DNA of 32,020 nt from Candidatus Gastranaerophilales bacterium. GTDB taxonomy: Bacteria > Cyanobacteriota > Vampirovibrionia > Gastranaerophilales > Gastranaerophilaceae. Positions within the stretch are counted from its first letter, which is position 1, and every line of letters starts with the position of its first letter. The DNA is taken from contig CALUPJ010000029.1 of the NCBI GenBank assembly GCA_944322555.1, forward strand, positions 1-32,020. The letters run 5' to 3'. The position numbers and the translations under genes were made by a program. Below the pieces are notes generated by a model, which worked only from the letters and a program-made list of their open reading frames with translations, was not told where the DNA came from and ran no database searches. Below are positions 1 through 6,569 of the stretch, piece after piece.

Positions 1-380
1 GCATAATTAACGACAGCTATAACGCTAACCCCGAGTCTATGCGGGCTTTTATAGATACTATTTTAGAGTTATATAATAATTATGTAATTATTCTTGGAGA
101 TATGGGTGAACTTGGTGCAGACGAAGAATTTTACCACAAAGAACTGGGTAAATATATAAATTTGCATAAAAATCTTTCAAAAGAGGCCTTGGTTATTTCA
201 ATAGGAGTTTTATCCCGAAATATAACCGATGAAATCACTAATTGCAATGTTGAACATTTTAACAACATTAGTGATGCCGGGGCTTATATTAAGGGAAATG
301 TAAGTTATGAAAGAACATTATTTCTTAAAGCATCACGCAGTATGCATTTTGAAGAAATTATAACCGTTCTTGCCGGATAA
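1..380 (+). CDS. murF: MurF C-terminal part (UDP-MurNAc-tripeptide--D-Ala-D-Ala ligase)
   Basis: This is the 3' end of a gene whose start lies outside the window; the frame is open from the first bases. MurF adds the D-Ala-D-Ala dipeptide to the UDP-MurNAc-tripeptide in the cytoplasm, the last soluble step of peptidoglycan precursor synthesis. The visible part opens with IINDSYNANPESM, the conserved Mur-ligase stretch at the start of the C-terminal domain. It continues with ILGDMGELG and ends with LKASRSMHFEEII, which matches the family's usual K-(G/A)-S-R-x-M-x-x-E-x-(I/V) ending. The ATP-binding P-loop would be upstream and cannot be checked. The Met at base 39 is internal and not a start. 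The family call is secure; whether the whole gene is intact is unknown. Confidence 0.9.
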   Translation, partial: IINDSYNANPESMRAFIDTILELYNNYVIILGDMGELGADEEFYHKELGKYINLHKNLSKEALVISIGVLSRNITDEITNCNVEHFNNISDAGAYIKGNVSYERTLFLKASRSMHFEEIITVLAG

Positions 381-387
381 CCGGTAA
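370..387 (+). terminator. weak hairpin over the murF stop codon
   Basis: TTGCCGG (370-376) pairs with CCGGTAA (381-387), including one G-U pair, around an ATAA loop that holds the stop codon. Only a short T4 run follows (391-394), so an intrinsic terminator is possible but weak. Confidence 0.35.
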
Positions 388-448
388 GGCTTTTGCAGTT
401 TGAATAGTATATAGAAAAATGTGAAATGAATATGTTACTTTCTCCTAC

Positions 449-563
449 CATGCCAACATCGTTACAAAACTTAATCCGATATTAATTCCATGCAAACATG
501 GTCATTACATGGGTTTTCATGTTTAAATCCGCTCAAACCATGTATTAATGCATTTTTAGCATG
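449..563. repeat. cluster of seven CATG motifs in the murF-orf71 gap
   Basis: CATG occurs at 449, 489, 497, 508, 518, 539 and 560. Two pairs form palindromes: CCATG-N4-CATGG (488-501) and ACATG-N6-CATGT (507-522). The last five start 11, 10, 21 and 21 bases apart, close to whole turns of the DNA helix. About 0.5 such tetramers would be expected by chance in this length. The stretch has no convincing ORF. A multi-site operator or a decayed repeat are both possible, and I recognise no known binding motif. Confidence 0.45.
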
Positions 564-633
564 CCTGCAATCTGTCTGGCAGAATAGTTACGGGGGTTAA
601 AAACATTTTAAAAAAACTTAACAATTAGCCTTT

Positions 634-667
634 TATGGGTTGTAAATGGATTCTTAACCCATATAAT
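634..667 (+). promoter_or_regulatory. promoter of orf71 with an overlapping dyad
   Basis: TTGTAA (640-645), a 16-base spacer and a perfect TATAAT (662-667) make a good sigma-70-type promoter, with transcription starting near 674. A perfect 8-bp inverted repeat, TATGGGTT (634-641) and AACCCATA (656-663), covers both promoter boxes with arms 22 bases apart. It could be a repressor site. Confidence 0.55.
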
Positions 668-678
668 AAAAATATGGC

Positions 679-738
679 TTAAGGATTTGGGGAATATCCT
701 TAAAAATTACAGACAGATAATAATTTTTACTTTGGAGG
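679..738 (+). promoter_or_regulatory. structured 5' leader of orf71
   Basis: Two perfect stems lie between the promoter and the start codon. TTAAGGAT (679-686) pairs with ATCCTTAA (696-703) around a 9-base loop. TAAAAATTA (701-709) pairs with TAATTTTTA (721-729) around an 11-base loop. The stems share bases 701-703, so they compete in part. The second ends four bases before the ribosome binding site GGAGG (734-738). This could tune translation, but no known riboswitch class is recognisable. Confidence 0.4.
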
Positions 739-743
739 AATAA

Positions 744-959
744 GTGTTTAAGAGTCGTGATATGGGAAGAGCTATAGCCGTAAAGAGGTGGACTCCGACG
801 GCGTTAGAATGTTATAAGAGAGGGTGTGTGTGTGAAGGTTGTTTTTACAGCGATTTCTTTAGTGCAACTGCACAAAAATGCCAGATGAAAGCTGCCGTAC
901 TGGAGCTTGTGAGAACTATCGGCGCGCCTAATGTAGATATTCCGCAAATTTTAGACTGA
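744..959 (+). CDS. small Cys-rich conserved hypothetical protein
   Basis: The gene encodes 71 residues and starts at GTG 744, five bases after a strong GGAGG. Five cysteines at residues 23, 28, 30, 33 and 46 form C-x4-C-x-C-x2-C-x12-C, inside the stretch ECYKRGCVCEGCFY, followed by QKCQMKAAVLELVR. The spacing suggests a zinc or iron-sulfur site, but the metal cannot be named from sequence. I recall similar short proteins in anaerobic gut bacteria with the same W-T-P and K-C-Q-M-K words, without a known role. There is no signal peptide, so it should be cytoplasmic. It has its own promoter and a structured leader, and is not in an operon with murF or raiA. Confidence 0.75.
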   Translation: MFKSRDMGRAIAVKRWTPTALECYKRGCVCEGCFYSDFFSATAQKCQMKAAVLELVRTIGAPNVDIPQILD

Positions 960-988
960 TACTTCCTGATTTTTTTGTCCCTTCCCAC

Positions 989-1017
989 TTTAAAAATAGT
1001 CAGAAATGTTGTACAAT
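989..1017 (+). promoter_or_regulatory. promoter of raiA
   Basis: A TACAAT -10 box (1012-1017) lies 17 bases after a weak TTTAAA (989-994). It leaves a leader of about 20 bases with AGGAGG at 1034-1039. Confidence 0.5.
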
Positions 1018-1044
1018 GGAAGGGTAACACATTAGGAGGTGTAA

Positions 1045-1407
1045 ATGCATATACATGTAAATGGTAAAAACATTGAGATTACAGATGCTATCAAAGCTTA
1101 TGTAAAAGAAAAAATCGGGAAAGTTGCAACTCATTATGACCAAATTACAGGCATTGATGTAATTCTTTCTGTAATCAAAAATCCTGCCGCAACGGGTAAA
1201 CATGTCGCAGAAGTTTCCTGTAAGATGAATACGGGTGTAGTTCACTGCGAGGAAGCTGCCGAGTCAATGTATGCAAGTATTGATTTACTGGCAGATAAAC
1301 TTTCACGACAGGTTAAGAAGTTTAAAGACAAAGCATTGGCATCTGGCGGTAAGGAAACTATCAGAAATGCTGAATTAAAAGAGCCCGAAGAGGTTGTAGA
1401 AAGCTAA
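1045..1407 (+). CDS. raiA: ribosome hibernation factor, short HPF/RaiA type
   Basis: This 120-residue protein matches the RaiA/HPF family, which binds the decoding and tRNA sites of the 30S subunit and keeps idle ribosomes inactive in stationary phase or stress. Diagnostic features are the opening [26 protein letters not shown] and the basic final helix around [11 protein letters not shown]. It lacks the extra C-terminal dimerisation domain of long HPF, so it is the short form. A charged tail rich in E and K follows the domain. The start is fixed by AGGAGG (1034-1039), five bases before ATG. A glycosyltransferase follows after seven bases, so the three genes to 2793 are probably cotranscribed. 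Confidence 0.9.
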   Translation: MHIHVNGKNIEITDAIKAYVKEKIGKVATHYDQITGIDVILSVIKNPAATGKHVAEVSCKMNTGVVHCEEAAESMYASIDLLADKLSRQVKKFKDKALASGGKETIRNAELKEPEEVVES

Positions 1408-1414
1408 CACGGGA

Positions 1415-2209
1415 ATGATTAACAATAAAAAAATTGTAGTTATTATGCCTGCTTATAACGCAGAGAAAACGTTAGAAAAAACATACAATGAGATTTATCA
1501 AAATTTCGTCGACGAGATTATTCTTGTCGACGATTTCTCTTCTGATGAAACTAAAGAAATCGCCAAAAGGCTGGATATAACAACCATAGTTCATGAAAAG
1601 AATAAAGGTTACGGCGGAAATCAAAAATCCTGTTATCGTGCAGCATTAAAAGCCGGAGCGGACATTGTTATAATGCTCCACCCTGATTACCAGTATACTC
1701 CCAAGCTTATTCCGGCCATTGCTTCTATGATGGCTTTTGAAGAGTATGACGCGGTAATTGCCTCAAGAATGCTCGGCAATTCTGCTTTAAAAGGCGGAAT
1801 GCCTTTGTATAAGCTTATATCCAACAGATTTTTAACGGAATTTGAGAATATGTTACTCGGAGAAAAATTATCTGAATATCATACGGGCTTTCGCGGGTTT
1901 ACAAAAAAAGTACTTGAAACTCTTCCGCTGGAAGATTGCAGCGACGATTTTATTTTTGATAATCAAATGCTGGCGCTCATTCTCTATAACGGGTTTAAGA
2001 TTGGTGAAATTTCTTGTCCGACAAAGTATTTTGCGGAGGCTTCTTCCATAAATTTTGTCCGTTCCTGCAAATACGGTCTGGAAGTATTGCTGGTAAGTAT
2101 TAAATACCGACTTGCAAAACTTGGTTTTAAGGTGAAATTATTCAATAATGGCGGGAAAATATTGGATTTGGAAAAAGAGCTTATTTATTATAACAGAAGG
2201 GATTTATGA
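1415..2209 (+). CDS. family 2 glycosyltransferase
   Basis: The protein has 264 residues and a GT-A fold typical of GT2 enzymes that move a sugar from a nucleotide donor to a lipid or glycan acceptor. The N-terminus [14 protein letters not shown] and [12 protein letters not shown] hold the donor-binding Asp pair. [10 protein letters not shown] sits where the D-x-D-like metal site is expected. EYHTGFRGF and [11 protein letters not shown] resemble the polyprenyl-phosphate (DPM1/GtrB-like) subgroup. It lacks the C-terminal membrane helices of GtrB. The acceptor cannot be named from context. Its stop overlaps the rdgB start by four bases (ATGA), so translation is probably coupled. Confidence 0.85.
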   Translation: MINNKKIVVIMPAYNAEKTLEKTYNEIYQNFVDEIILVDDFSSDETKEIAKRLDITTIVHEKNKGYGGNQKSCYRAALKAGADIVIMLHPDYQYTPKLIPAIASMMAFEEYDAVIASRMLGNSALKGGMPLYKLISNRFLTEFENMLLGEKLSEYHTGFRGFTKKVLETLPLEDCSDDFIFDNQMLALILYNGFKIGEISCPTKYFAEASSINFVRSCKYGLEVLLVSIKYRLAKLGFKVKLFNNGGKILDLEKELIYYNRRDL

Positions 2210-2793
2210 AAATAGTACTTGCATCTTCAAATGAACATAAAGTTCAGGAAATAAATGATATTGTACGTGGAAGCGGAATAGAATTTATACTTCCGCCTGC
2301 CGGATTTAACCCCGTGGAGGACGGTGAAAGTTTTGAAGAAAATTCTTTAATAAAGGCACGGGAAGCCTGGAAGCTTTCCAAAACTTGGACTCTTGCGGAT
2401 GATTCAGGTTTATGTATTGATACTCTTGATGGAAGACCCGGAATTCATTCGGCAAGATATGCTTCCACCCCGCAAAAACGTATTGAACGTGTTCTTGGGG
2501 AAATGAAAGGGAAATCGGACAGAAATGCCCATTTTTCCTGCTGTATGACATTGATTAGTCCCGAAGGTGATACGGCATTTTCATACACAGGTATATGCGA
2601 AGGAACTATTACGGACGCTCCGCGCGGTACAAACGGTTTCGGATATGATCCGATATTTTTGCTAAAAGATTCTTCAAGAACAATGGCAGAACTAAGCGAA
2701 GATGAGAAAAACATGGTTTCTCACCGTTCAATTGCATTAAGAGCGGTATTAAACTATCTTATTAACGAAGTTCATTCGGCTGAAAACGCGTAA
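2206..2793 (+). CDS. rdgB: non-canonical purine NTP pyrophosphatase (RdgB/HAM1)
   Basis: This 195-residue enzyme hydrolyses ITP, dITP and XTP to the monophosphate, which keeps deaminated purines out of DNA and RNA. Family landmarks are present in order: [10 protein letters not shown] (substrate-binding N-terminus), [20 protein letters not shown] with the catalytic Asp pair, [10 protein letters not shown] and SHRSIAL. The length is normal. The ATG at 2206 lies inside the stop of the glycosyltransferase gene and follows an AAGGG ribosome site. Its last 32 bases overlap the 3' end of the convergent gene on the other strand. Confidence 0.95.
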   Translation: MKIVLASSNEHKVQEINDIVRGSGIEFILPPAGFNPVEDGESFEENSLIKAREAWKLSKTWTLADDSGLCIDTLDGRPGIHSARYASTPQKRIERVLGEMKGKSDRNAHFSCCMTLISPEGDTAFSYTGICEGTITDAPRGTNGFGYDPIFLLKDSSRTMAELSEDEKNMVSHRSIALRAVLNYLINEVHSAENA

Positions 2794-3193
2794 AATTGTT
2801 CAAATAATTTCCTATGGGAAGCATTGTGTCTGTTCTGTCAAACATTTCCTGCGGGCCCATGCGTGCTCTTTCCTGAGCTTCAATTTTAGCGTTATAATCA
2901 CTGTTTTCCTGATATTGTTTAACTTTTAACTGCTGGTAGCAGCTGAGTTTGTCATCATTTGATTCTATAGCTCGGCATTCTTTAATGCCGTTTTCAAAAT
3001 CAACACGTCTCTGATACCAGTACGAAGCTGTTTCGTTGAGTTTTCCCAGTCCCTTAGGCTCCTCCACATCAGCAAAAGCCGGCGGAGCAAAATCAACCCA
3101 CTGCGGTTCTGTAAGCCCGTCCAGAGTTACTACTTCATCCGCGGTTACGCAGAGAGGTACAAGTAAGGCTATTAATACCAGAATCTTTTTCAT
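2762..3193 (-). CDS. exported protein with a paired-Cys motif
   Basis: The 143-residue product begins with a signal peptide (MKK followed by a hydrophobic run to about residue 18, cleaved near VTA-DE), so it should be periplasmic. The segment ECRAIESNDDKLSCYQQL holds C73 and C85. It resembles the C-x2-I-x3-D-x-(R/K)-L-x-C-Y motif found in many periplasmic proteins of Gram-negative bacteria, where the two Cys may form a disulfide. I recognise no enzyme domain. The ribosome site AAGGA lies eight bases before ATG. An extended -10 (TGTTATAAT on the minus strand, 3213-3221) lies 19 bases upstream of the start. The 3' end overlaps rdgB by 32 bases. Confidence 0.75.
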   Translation of the reverse strand: MKKILVLIALLVPLCVTADEVVTLDGLTEPQWVDFAPPAFADVEEPKGLGKLNETASYWYQRRVDFENGIKECRAIESNDDKLSCYQQLKVKQYQENSDYNAKIEAQERARMGPQEMFDRTDTMLPIGNYLNNFTRFQPNELR

Positions 3194-3250
3194 AAAAACC
3201 GTCCTTTTTAAAATTATAACATTTTATACGTATTATAATCAAGATTGTAA

Positions 3251-4567
3251 TTAATGCGATTTTTTCCAGTTCTTAATTTTTTCAAGTTTATCCTTATATT
3301 TAGCCTCAAGTCCTTGTTCTGTCGGAATATAATATTCTTTTCCTGCAAGAGAATCAGGCAGACACTGCATATTTGTCAATTTCTCCTGTGTATCGTGTGC
3401 ATATTGATATCCTTTGCCGTAATCCAATTCTTTCATAAGCTTAGTGGGCGCGTTCCTGATTACCAGCGGCACCGGTTCGGCAAGTTCTTTTATTGCATCT
3501 CTTTTTGCCGTTTCATAAGCCATATATAGAGCATTGGATTTGGGAGCAAGCGACATATATATAACAGCTTGCGTCAAGTGCACCGAGCATTCCGGCATTC
3601 CGATAAAATGGCAGGCATGGTATGCTGCAACAGCTATTTCAAGAGCATGCGGATCCGCAAGTCCTACATCTTCACTTGCAAATCGTGTTATGCGTCTTGC
3701 AACATAAATAGGATCTTCACCGGCTTCCAGCATTCTGGCAAGCCAATAAACTGCGGCATCAGGATCGGAATTGCGCATTGATTTATGAAGTGCTGATATA
3801 ATGTTGTAATGCTCTTCTCCGTTTTTATCATAGAGCAATGATTTTTTAGAAATACACTGCTCCAGAGTTTCATCGGTTACCGTAATTGTTCCGTTTTTAT
3901 CAACATTGCCGTTTAAGACAATCATTTCCAGAGTTGAAAGTGCATTTCTTGCATCACCGTTAGCAAATTTTGCAACAATTTCCAACTGTTCATCCGTTAT
4001 ATTTACAATTTGATTCCCAAAACCGCGGCTGTCAGTTATTGCCCTTTTCAGGAGAGTTACCAAATCTTCTGTTTTTAATCCCTGAAGCACAAAGACTTTG
4101 CATCTTGATAACAATGCTCCGTTCACTTCAAAGGAGGGGTTTTCAGTTGTTGCGCCGATTAATATTATGCTTCCTTTTTCAACAAAAGGCAGAAATGCAT
4201 CCTGCTGGGCTTTATTAAAGCGGTGAATTTCATCAACAAAAACAATAGTCTTTGCACCAAGCTTACGTGCCTGCTCCGCTTGTGTCATAACGGCTTTAAT
4301 TTCTTTAATTCCGCTTGTTACGGCAGAAAAGTTAATAAATTCTGAATTTGTTCTGCTTGCTATAATACTTGCCAGAGTGGTTTTACCTACTCCGGGAGGA
4401 CCCCAGAAGATAAGTGATGAAATTTTATCTTCTTCAATGAGTTTACGTAAAATTTTTCCTTCACCGATTAGATGTCTTTGTCCGACAAATTCATCTAAAT
4501 TTCTCGGTCTTAAACGCGAAGCCAGAGGCTGATTGTTCTCATTATCAAAAAGCGTTCTTTGTTCCAT
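3251..4567 (-). CDS. rarA: RarA/MgsA, replication-associated AAA+ ATPase
   Basis: This 438-residue AAA+ protein belongs to the RarA/MgsA/WRNIP1 family, which acts at stalled replication forks together with SSB. Walker A is GPPGVGKTT (56-64) and Walker B is [10 protein letters not shown] (about 108-116). Sensor 1 is GATTENPSF and the arginine finger lies in LLSRCKVF. The C-terminal half carries the family's tetramerisation region, with [27 protein letters not shown]. Length and order are normal. GGGAT serves as ribosome site a few bases before ATG. A TAAAAT -10 box preceded by TGC (minus strand, 4600-4608) lies 32 bases upstream of the start. The next gene downstream starts 57 bases on, with its own promoter. 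Confidence 0.95.
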   Translation of the reverse strand: MEQRTLFDNENNQPLASRLRPRNLDEFVGQRHLIGEGKILRKLIEEDKISSLIFWGPPGVGKTTLASIIASRTNSEFINFSAVTSGIKEIKAVMTQAEQARKLGAKTIVFVDEIHRFNKAQQDAFLPFVEKGSIILIGATTENPSFEVNGALLSRCKVFVLQGLKTEDLVTLLKRAITDSRGFGNQIVNITDEQLEIVAKFANGDARNALSTLEMIVLNGNVDKNGTITVTDETLEQCISKKSLLYDKNGEEHYNIISALHKSMRNSDPDAAVYWLARMLEAGEDPIYVARRITRFASEDVGLADPHALEIAVAAYHACHFIGMPECSVHLTQAVIYMSLAPKSNALYMAYETAKRDAIKELAEPVPLVIRNAPTKLMKELDYGKGYQYAHDTQEKLTNMQCLPDSLAGKEYYIPTEQGLEAKYKDKLEKIKNWKKSH

Positions 4568-4632
4568 TTCATCCCTTGTCTTAAAAATAATCCAATATCA
4601 TTTTAGCATATTTTCAACAGATTAAAACTACC

Positions 4633-4659
4633 AATATAAAAGGGTGCATCTAAGCACCC
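4633..4659 (-). terminator. intrinsic terminator after grcA
   Basis: On the minus strand GGGTGC (4659-4654) pairs with GCACCC (4647-4642) around a six-base loop and is followed by TTTTATATT. It lies 69 bases beyond the grcA stop and is the clearest intrinsic terminator in the window. The rest of 4568-4727 holds the rarA leader and nothing else I can support. Confidence 0.75.
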
Positions 4660-4727
4660 GAAGACATTGTGTGATTATAATGGTTCAAGAGAAATTTTAT
4701 CGATTGGAACTCCTCATCATAATTTTA

Positions 4728-4970
4728 TTAACCTGCCAAAGAACTGTGGAATGTTCTTGAAATCACATCATCCTGCTGTTCTTTTGTCAGTTTAATGAAA
4801 TTTACCGCATATCCTGAAACTCTTACTGTAAGCTGCGGATATTTTTCAGGGTGTTTTTGTGCATCAAGAAGAGTATCTCTGTTGAATACATTAACATTCA
4901 AATGATGCCCCCCTTTTTCTACATATCCGTCCAGCAGATTGATTAAATTTTCTTCTTGTTGAGTTGTCAT
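4728..4970 (-). CDS. grcA: minimal autonomous glycyl-radical protein (GrcA-like)
   Basis: The 80 residues correspond to the C-terminal glycyl-radical domain of pyruvate formate-lyase. In Escherichia coli, GrcA (YfiD) replaces that domain when oxygen has cleaved the enzyme at its glycine radical. The diagnostic blocks are [24 protein letters not shown] and RVSGYAVNF, where G53 would carry the radical installed by the PFL-activating radical-SAM enzyme. The first 20 residues are unrelated linker, so the protein is shorter than GrcA (about 127 residues). The ATG at 4970 follows AAAGGAG at good distance; a longer in-frame ORF to 5030 is unlikely. No pflB or pflA lies in the window. It implies anaerobic pyruvate metabolism. 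Confidence 0.88.
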   Translation of the reverse strand: MTTQQEENLINLLDGYVEKGGHHLNVNVFNRDTLLDAQKHPEKYPQLTVRVSGYAVNFIKLTKEQQDDVISRTFHSSLAG

Positions 4971-5006
4971 ATTTATCTCCTTTGGTTTCTGTTTTATTAC
5001 ATTTTT

Positions 5007-5049
5007 ATTATAAATCATTTTAAACAACATTTCTGTTGTTTATACAACA
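5007..5049. promoter_or_regulatory. grcA promoter with a three-half-site operator
   Basis: ACAACA (5024-5029), TGTTGT (5034-5039) and ACAACA (5044-5049) alternate in orientation with exactly four bases between them, so half-sites begin every 10 bases on one face of the helix. The second and third make the palindrome TGTTGT-TTAT-ACAACA. The cluster covers the -35 zone of grcA, whose TATAAT -10 lies at 5012-5007 on the minus strand. It also lies upstream of the divergent gene at 5121. I do not recognise the regulator. Confidence 0.55.
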
Positions 5050-5120
5050 ATATGAAATTGTAAAATTTATATCTTTTATTTAAGTCAAAACTATGTTAAA
5101 ATCTAACTGTTGAGGTGAAA

Positions 5121-5906
5121 ATGAAAAAAATTTTAATATTACTGTCTTTAATTTTTACCGCTCCGGTTTTTGCGGCTGATATGAGATTTGTACAGGTTAG
5201 TGATATAAATTTCAGTGAAAGTCAGAAAATAGAAATACTGGAAAAATTTGTAGATGAGATTAACAGTCAGAAGAATATTGAGTTTGTTGTTTTTACCGGA
5301 GATAATCTTAACAGACCTGTCAAAACTGATTTAGAAGCATTTTTGAAAGAGGTTAAAAAGTTAAATTGCCCGTTTTATATTGTTATAGGGGATCATGATG
5401 TTAACAAACACAAGGATTTAAGTAAAATACAATATATAAAGACAATTAAAAAGAAAATCAGGAAATATAAACCGGAAGCTCCGAATTATGTATTTGAAAA
5501 AGATGGTGTCATATTTATAGTTGTCGACGGCTCCAAAGATGTAATCCCCGGAACAAACGGGTTTTATAAAGAGGAGACTCTCAAATGGCTTGAGGTGGAA
5601 TTGAGTCTTTTTTCCGATAAAAATGTTATAATATTTCAGCATTTTCCGTTGATTCCGCCTTCTGAAAGAGAAGCTTATTATACTTTTAAGCCGGAAAATT
5701 ATTTGCAGCTTCTGAACAATCATCAAAATGTAAAGGCTGTAATTTCGGGACACTTTGGAGTTAACAGGGAGCAGGATGTTAACGGAGTTTTGCATATTTC
5801 AACAGCACCGCTGCCACAGTACCGCGTTATTGATATTTTGGATTACGATACCCCGAATCCGACAATCTGGGCGCAGTTAAAAAAATTAAATATTAATAAA
5901 CCTTAA
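5121..5906 (+). CDS. exported calcineurin-like phosphoesterase with degenerate metal site
   Basis: The 261-residue product starts with a signal peptide (MKK, hydrophobic to about residue 18, VFA-AD). The remainder has the order of metallophosphoesterase motifs, but several ligands are changed. VSDIN (D28 kept, the usual His is N30) replaces D-x-H. GDN (60-62) is present. GDHD (90-93) replaces GNHD. FQHFPLIPP keeps one His. SGHFG replaces GHxH, so the last His is lost. The fold call is good, but activity on phosphoesters is doubtful. The start is ATG 5121, after the ribosome site GAGG; a GTG six bases upstream lies within that site. A TAAAAT -10 box lies at 5097-5102. The 3' end overlaps the convergent gene by 21 bases. 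Confidence 0.8.
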   Translation: MKKILILLSLIFTAPVFAADMRFVQVSDINFSESQKIEILEKFVDEINSQKNIEFVVFTGDNLNRPVKTDLEAFLKEVKKLNCPFYIVIGDHDVNKHKDLSKIQYIKTIKKKIRKYKPEAPNYVFEKDGVIFIVVDGSKDVIPGTNGFYKEETLKWLEVELSLFSDKNVIIFQHFPLIPPSEREAYYTFKPENYLQLLNNHQNVKAVISGHFGVNREQDVNGVLHISTAPLPQYRVIDILDYDTPNPTIWAQLKKLNINKP

Positions 5907-6248
5907 AAATTCTTTGAAGAAACCTTTAATTCCTTTTTGCCAGGGTTTTGCCATCCCTTTGTAATATTCTTCGTAATCCGCAATAATATTCCGCGGGAGT
6001 TCTTTGCCTTCAACAAGAGTCTGAGCAATAAATTCCAGATAATCATCCTGTTCTTCTCTGTATTCAAAATTCTTGTATCTCAAATCTTCGTCCGCTTCAT
6101 AATGTATTAGCGCGTGATAAGCACATTCAATGCTCTTATCTTTTGTTTCGGGGAAAAGAGAAATAGCTTCTCTTACGCTTTTACGTTCGGTAAGGACTGC
6201 CAGAACAAGCCGTCCCGTAAGTTTTCTGTTGTTCTTTAAATCTTCCAT
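5886..6248 (-). CDS. hypothetical protein, 120 aa
   Basis: I do not recognise the family. The protein is soluble, charged and probably mostly helical, with no signal peptide or membrane segment. Notable words are RKLTGRLVLAVLTERKSVREA and AYHALIHYEADEDLRY near the middle. It starts two bases after the stop of the upstream lipoprotein gene, so the two are almost certainly one transcript and may work together. No strong ribosome site is seen, which fits translational coupling. Its 3' end overlaps the convergent gene by 21 bases. Confidence 0.7.
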   Translation of the reverse strand: MEDLKNNRKLTGRLVLAVLTERKSVREAISLFPETKDKSIECAYHALIHYEADEDLRYKNFEYREEQDDYLEFIAQTLVEGKELPRNIIADYEEYYKGMAKPWQKGIKGFFKEFLRFINI

Positions 6249-6250
6249 AA

Positions 6251-6493
6251 TCAGTAGGGATCTTCTATTTTAAAATCAAAATTCAAAGCCTTAGGGCCGA
6301 AATATGCATCGTATTTTAATTTAGGGCCTTCAGACAAATCTACCGTACCTCCCGGCTTTTCTTCCTGAGTCTGAATATATTTCCCCAGACGTCTCGGAGC
6401 ATTCACCATGGGTTCATCCTTTTTTATATTACAGGCTGAAACCAGAACGCTTACAAAAGAGAGTAGCAGTATAAAACAGCAAATCTTCCTCAT
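6251..6493 (-). CDS. small lipoprotein, 80 aa
   Basis: The product has a type II signal peptide: MRK, a hydrophobic stretch and the lipobox LVSA-C with Cys21 as the lipidated residue. The mature part of about 60 residues is proline- and lysine-rich and unstructured-looking, with KYDAYFGPKALNFDF near the end. It should be anchored to a membrane facing the periplasm. Its function is unknown. There is no Shine-Dalgarno: an extended -10, TGTTATAAT (minus strand 6508-6500), lies six bases before ATG, so the mRNA is predicted to be leaderless. The gene for a 120-residue partner follows after two bases. Confidence 0.72.
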   Translation of the reverse strand: MRKICCFILLLSFVSVLVSACNIKKDEPMVNAPRRLGKYIQTQEEKPGGTVDLSEGPKLKYDAYFGPKALNFDFKIEDPY

Positions 6494-6499
6494 ACTTAT

Positions 6500-6508
6500 A
6501 TTATAACA
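6500..6508 (-). promoter_or_regulatory. extended -10 promoter giving a leaderless start (lipoprotein)
   Basis: TG-T-TATAAT on the minus strand ends six bases (6499-6494) before the ATG at 6493. The initiating base should therefore be at or next to the A of the start codon. Confidence 0.6.
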
Positions 6509-6569
6509 TTTTTCATCCGGCTTTTATCCTGCCAAAGAATGATTATTTTATAAGACAGGATGAAAAATG
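6507..6569. repeat. perfect 12-bp inverted repeat at the end of the ABC ATPase gene
   Basis: CATTTTTCATCC (6507-6518) and GGATGAAAAATG (6558-6569) are exact reverse complements with 39 bases between. One arm lies in the last codons of the ATPase gene; the other adjoins the lipoprotein promoter. There is no T-run after it, so it is not a typical terminator. Confidence 0.6.

Noticed and set aside
426-485. 19-codon ORF before orf71 as a leader peptide
   Set aside because: No ribosome site, no promoter at a suitable distance and no run of regulatory codons; short ORFs of this size are common by chance.
381-743. tRNA or known riboswitch in the long intergenic region
   Set aside because: No cloverleaf, T-loop consensus or recognised aptamer core could be found by eye; only the dyads reported above.
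4680-4720. Short open stretch GVPIDKISLEPL on the minus strand after grcA as a gene remnant
   Set aside because: It has only about 12 codons between two stops and no start; I cannot tie it to any family.
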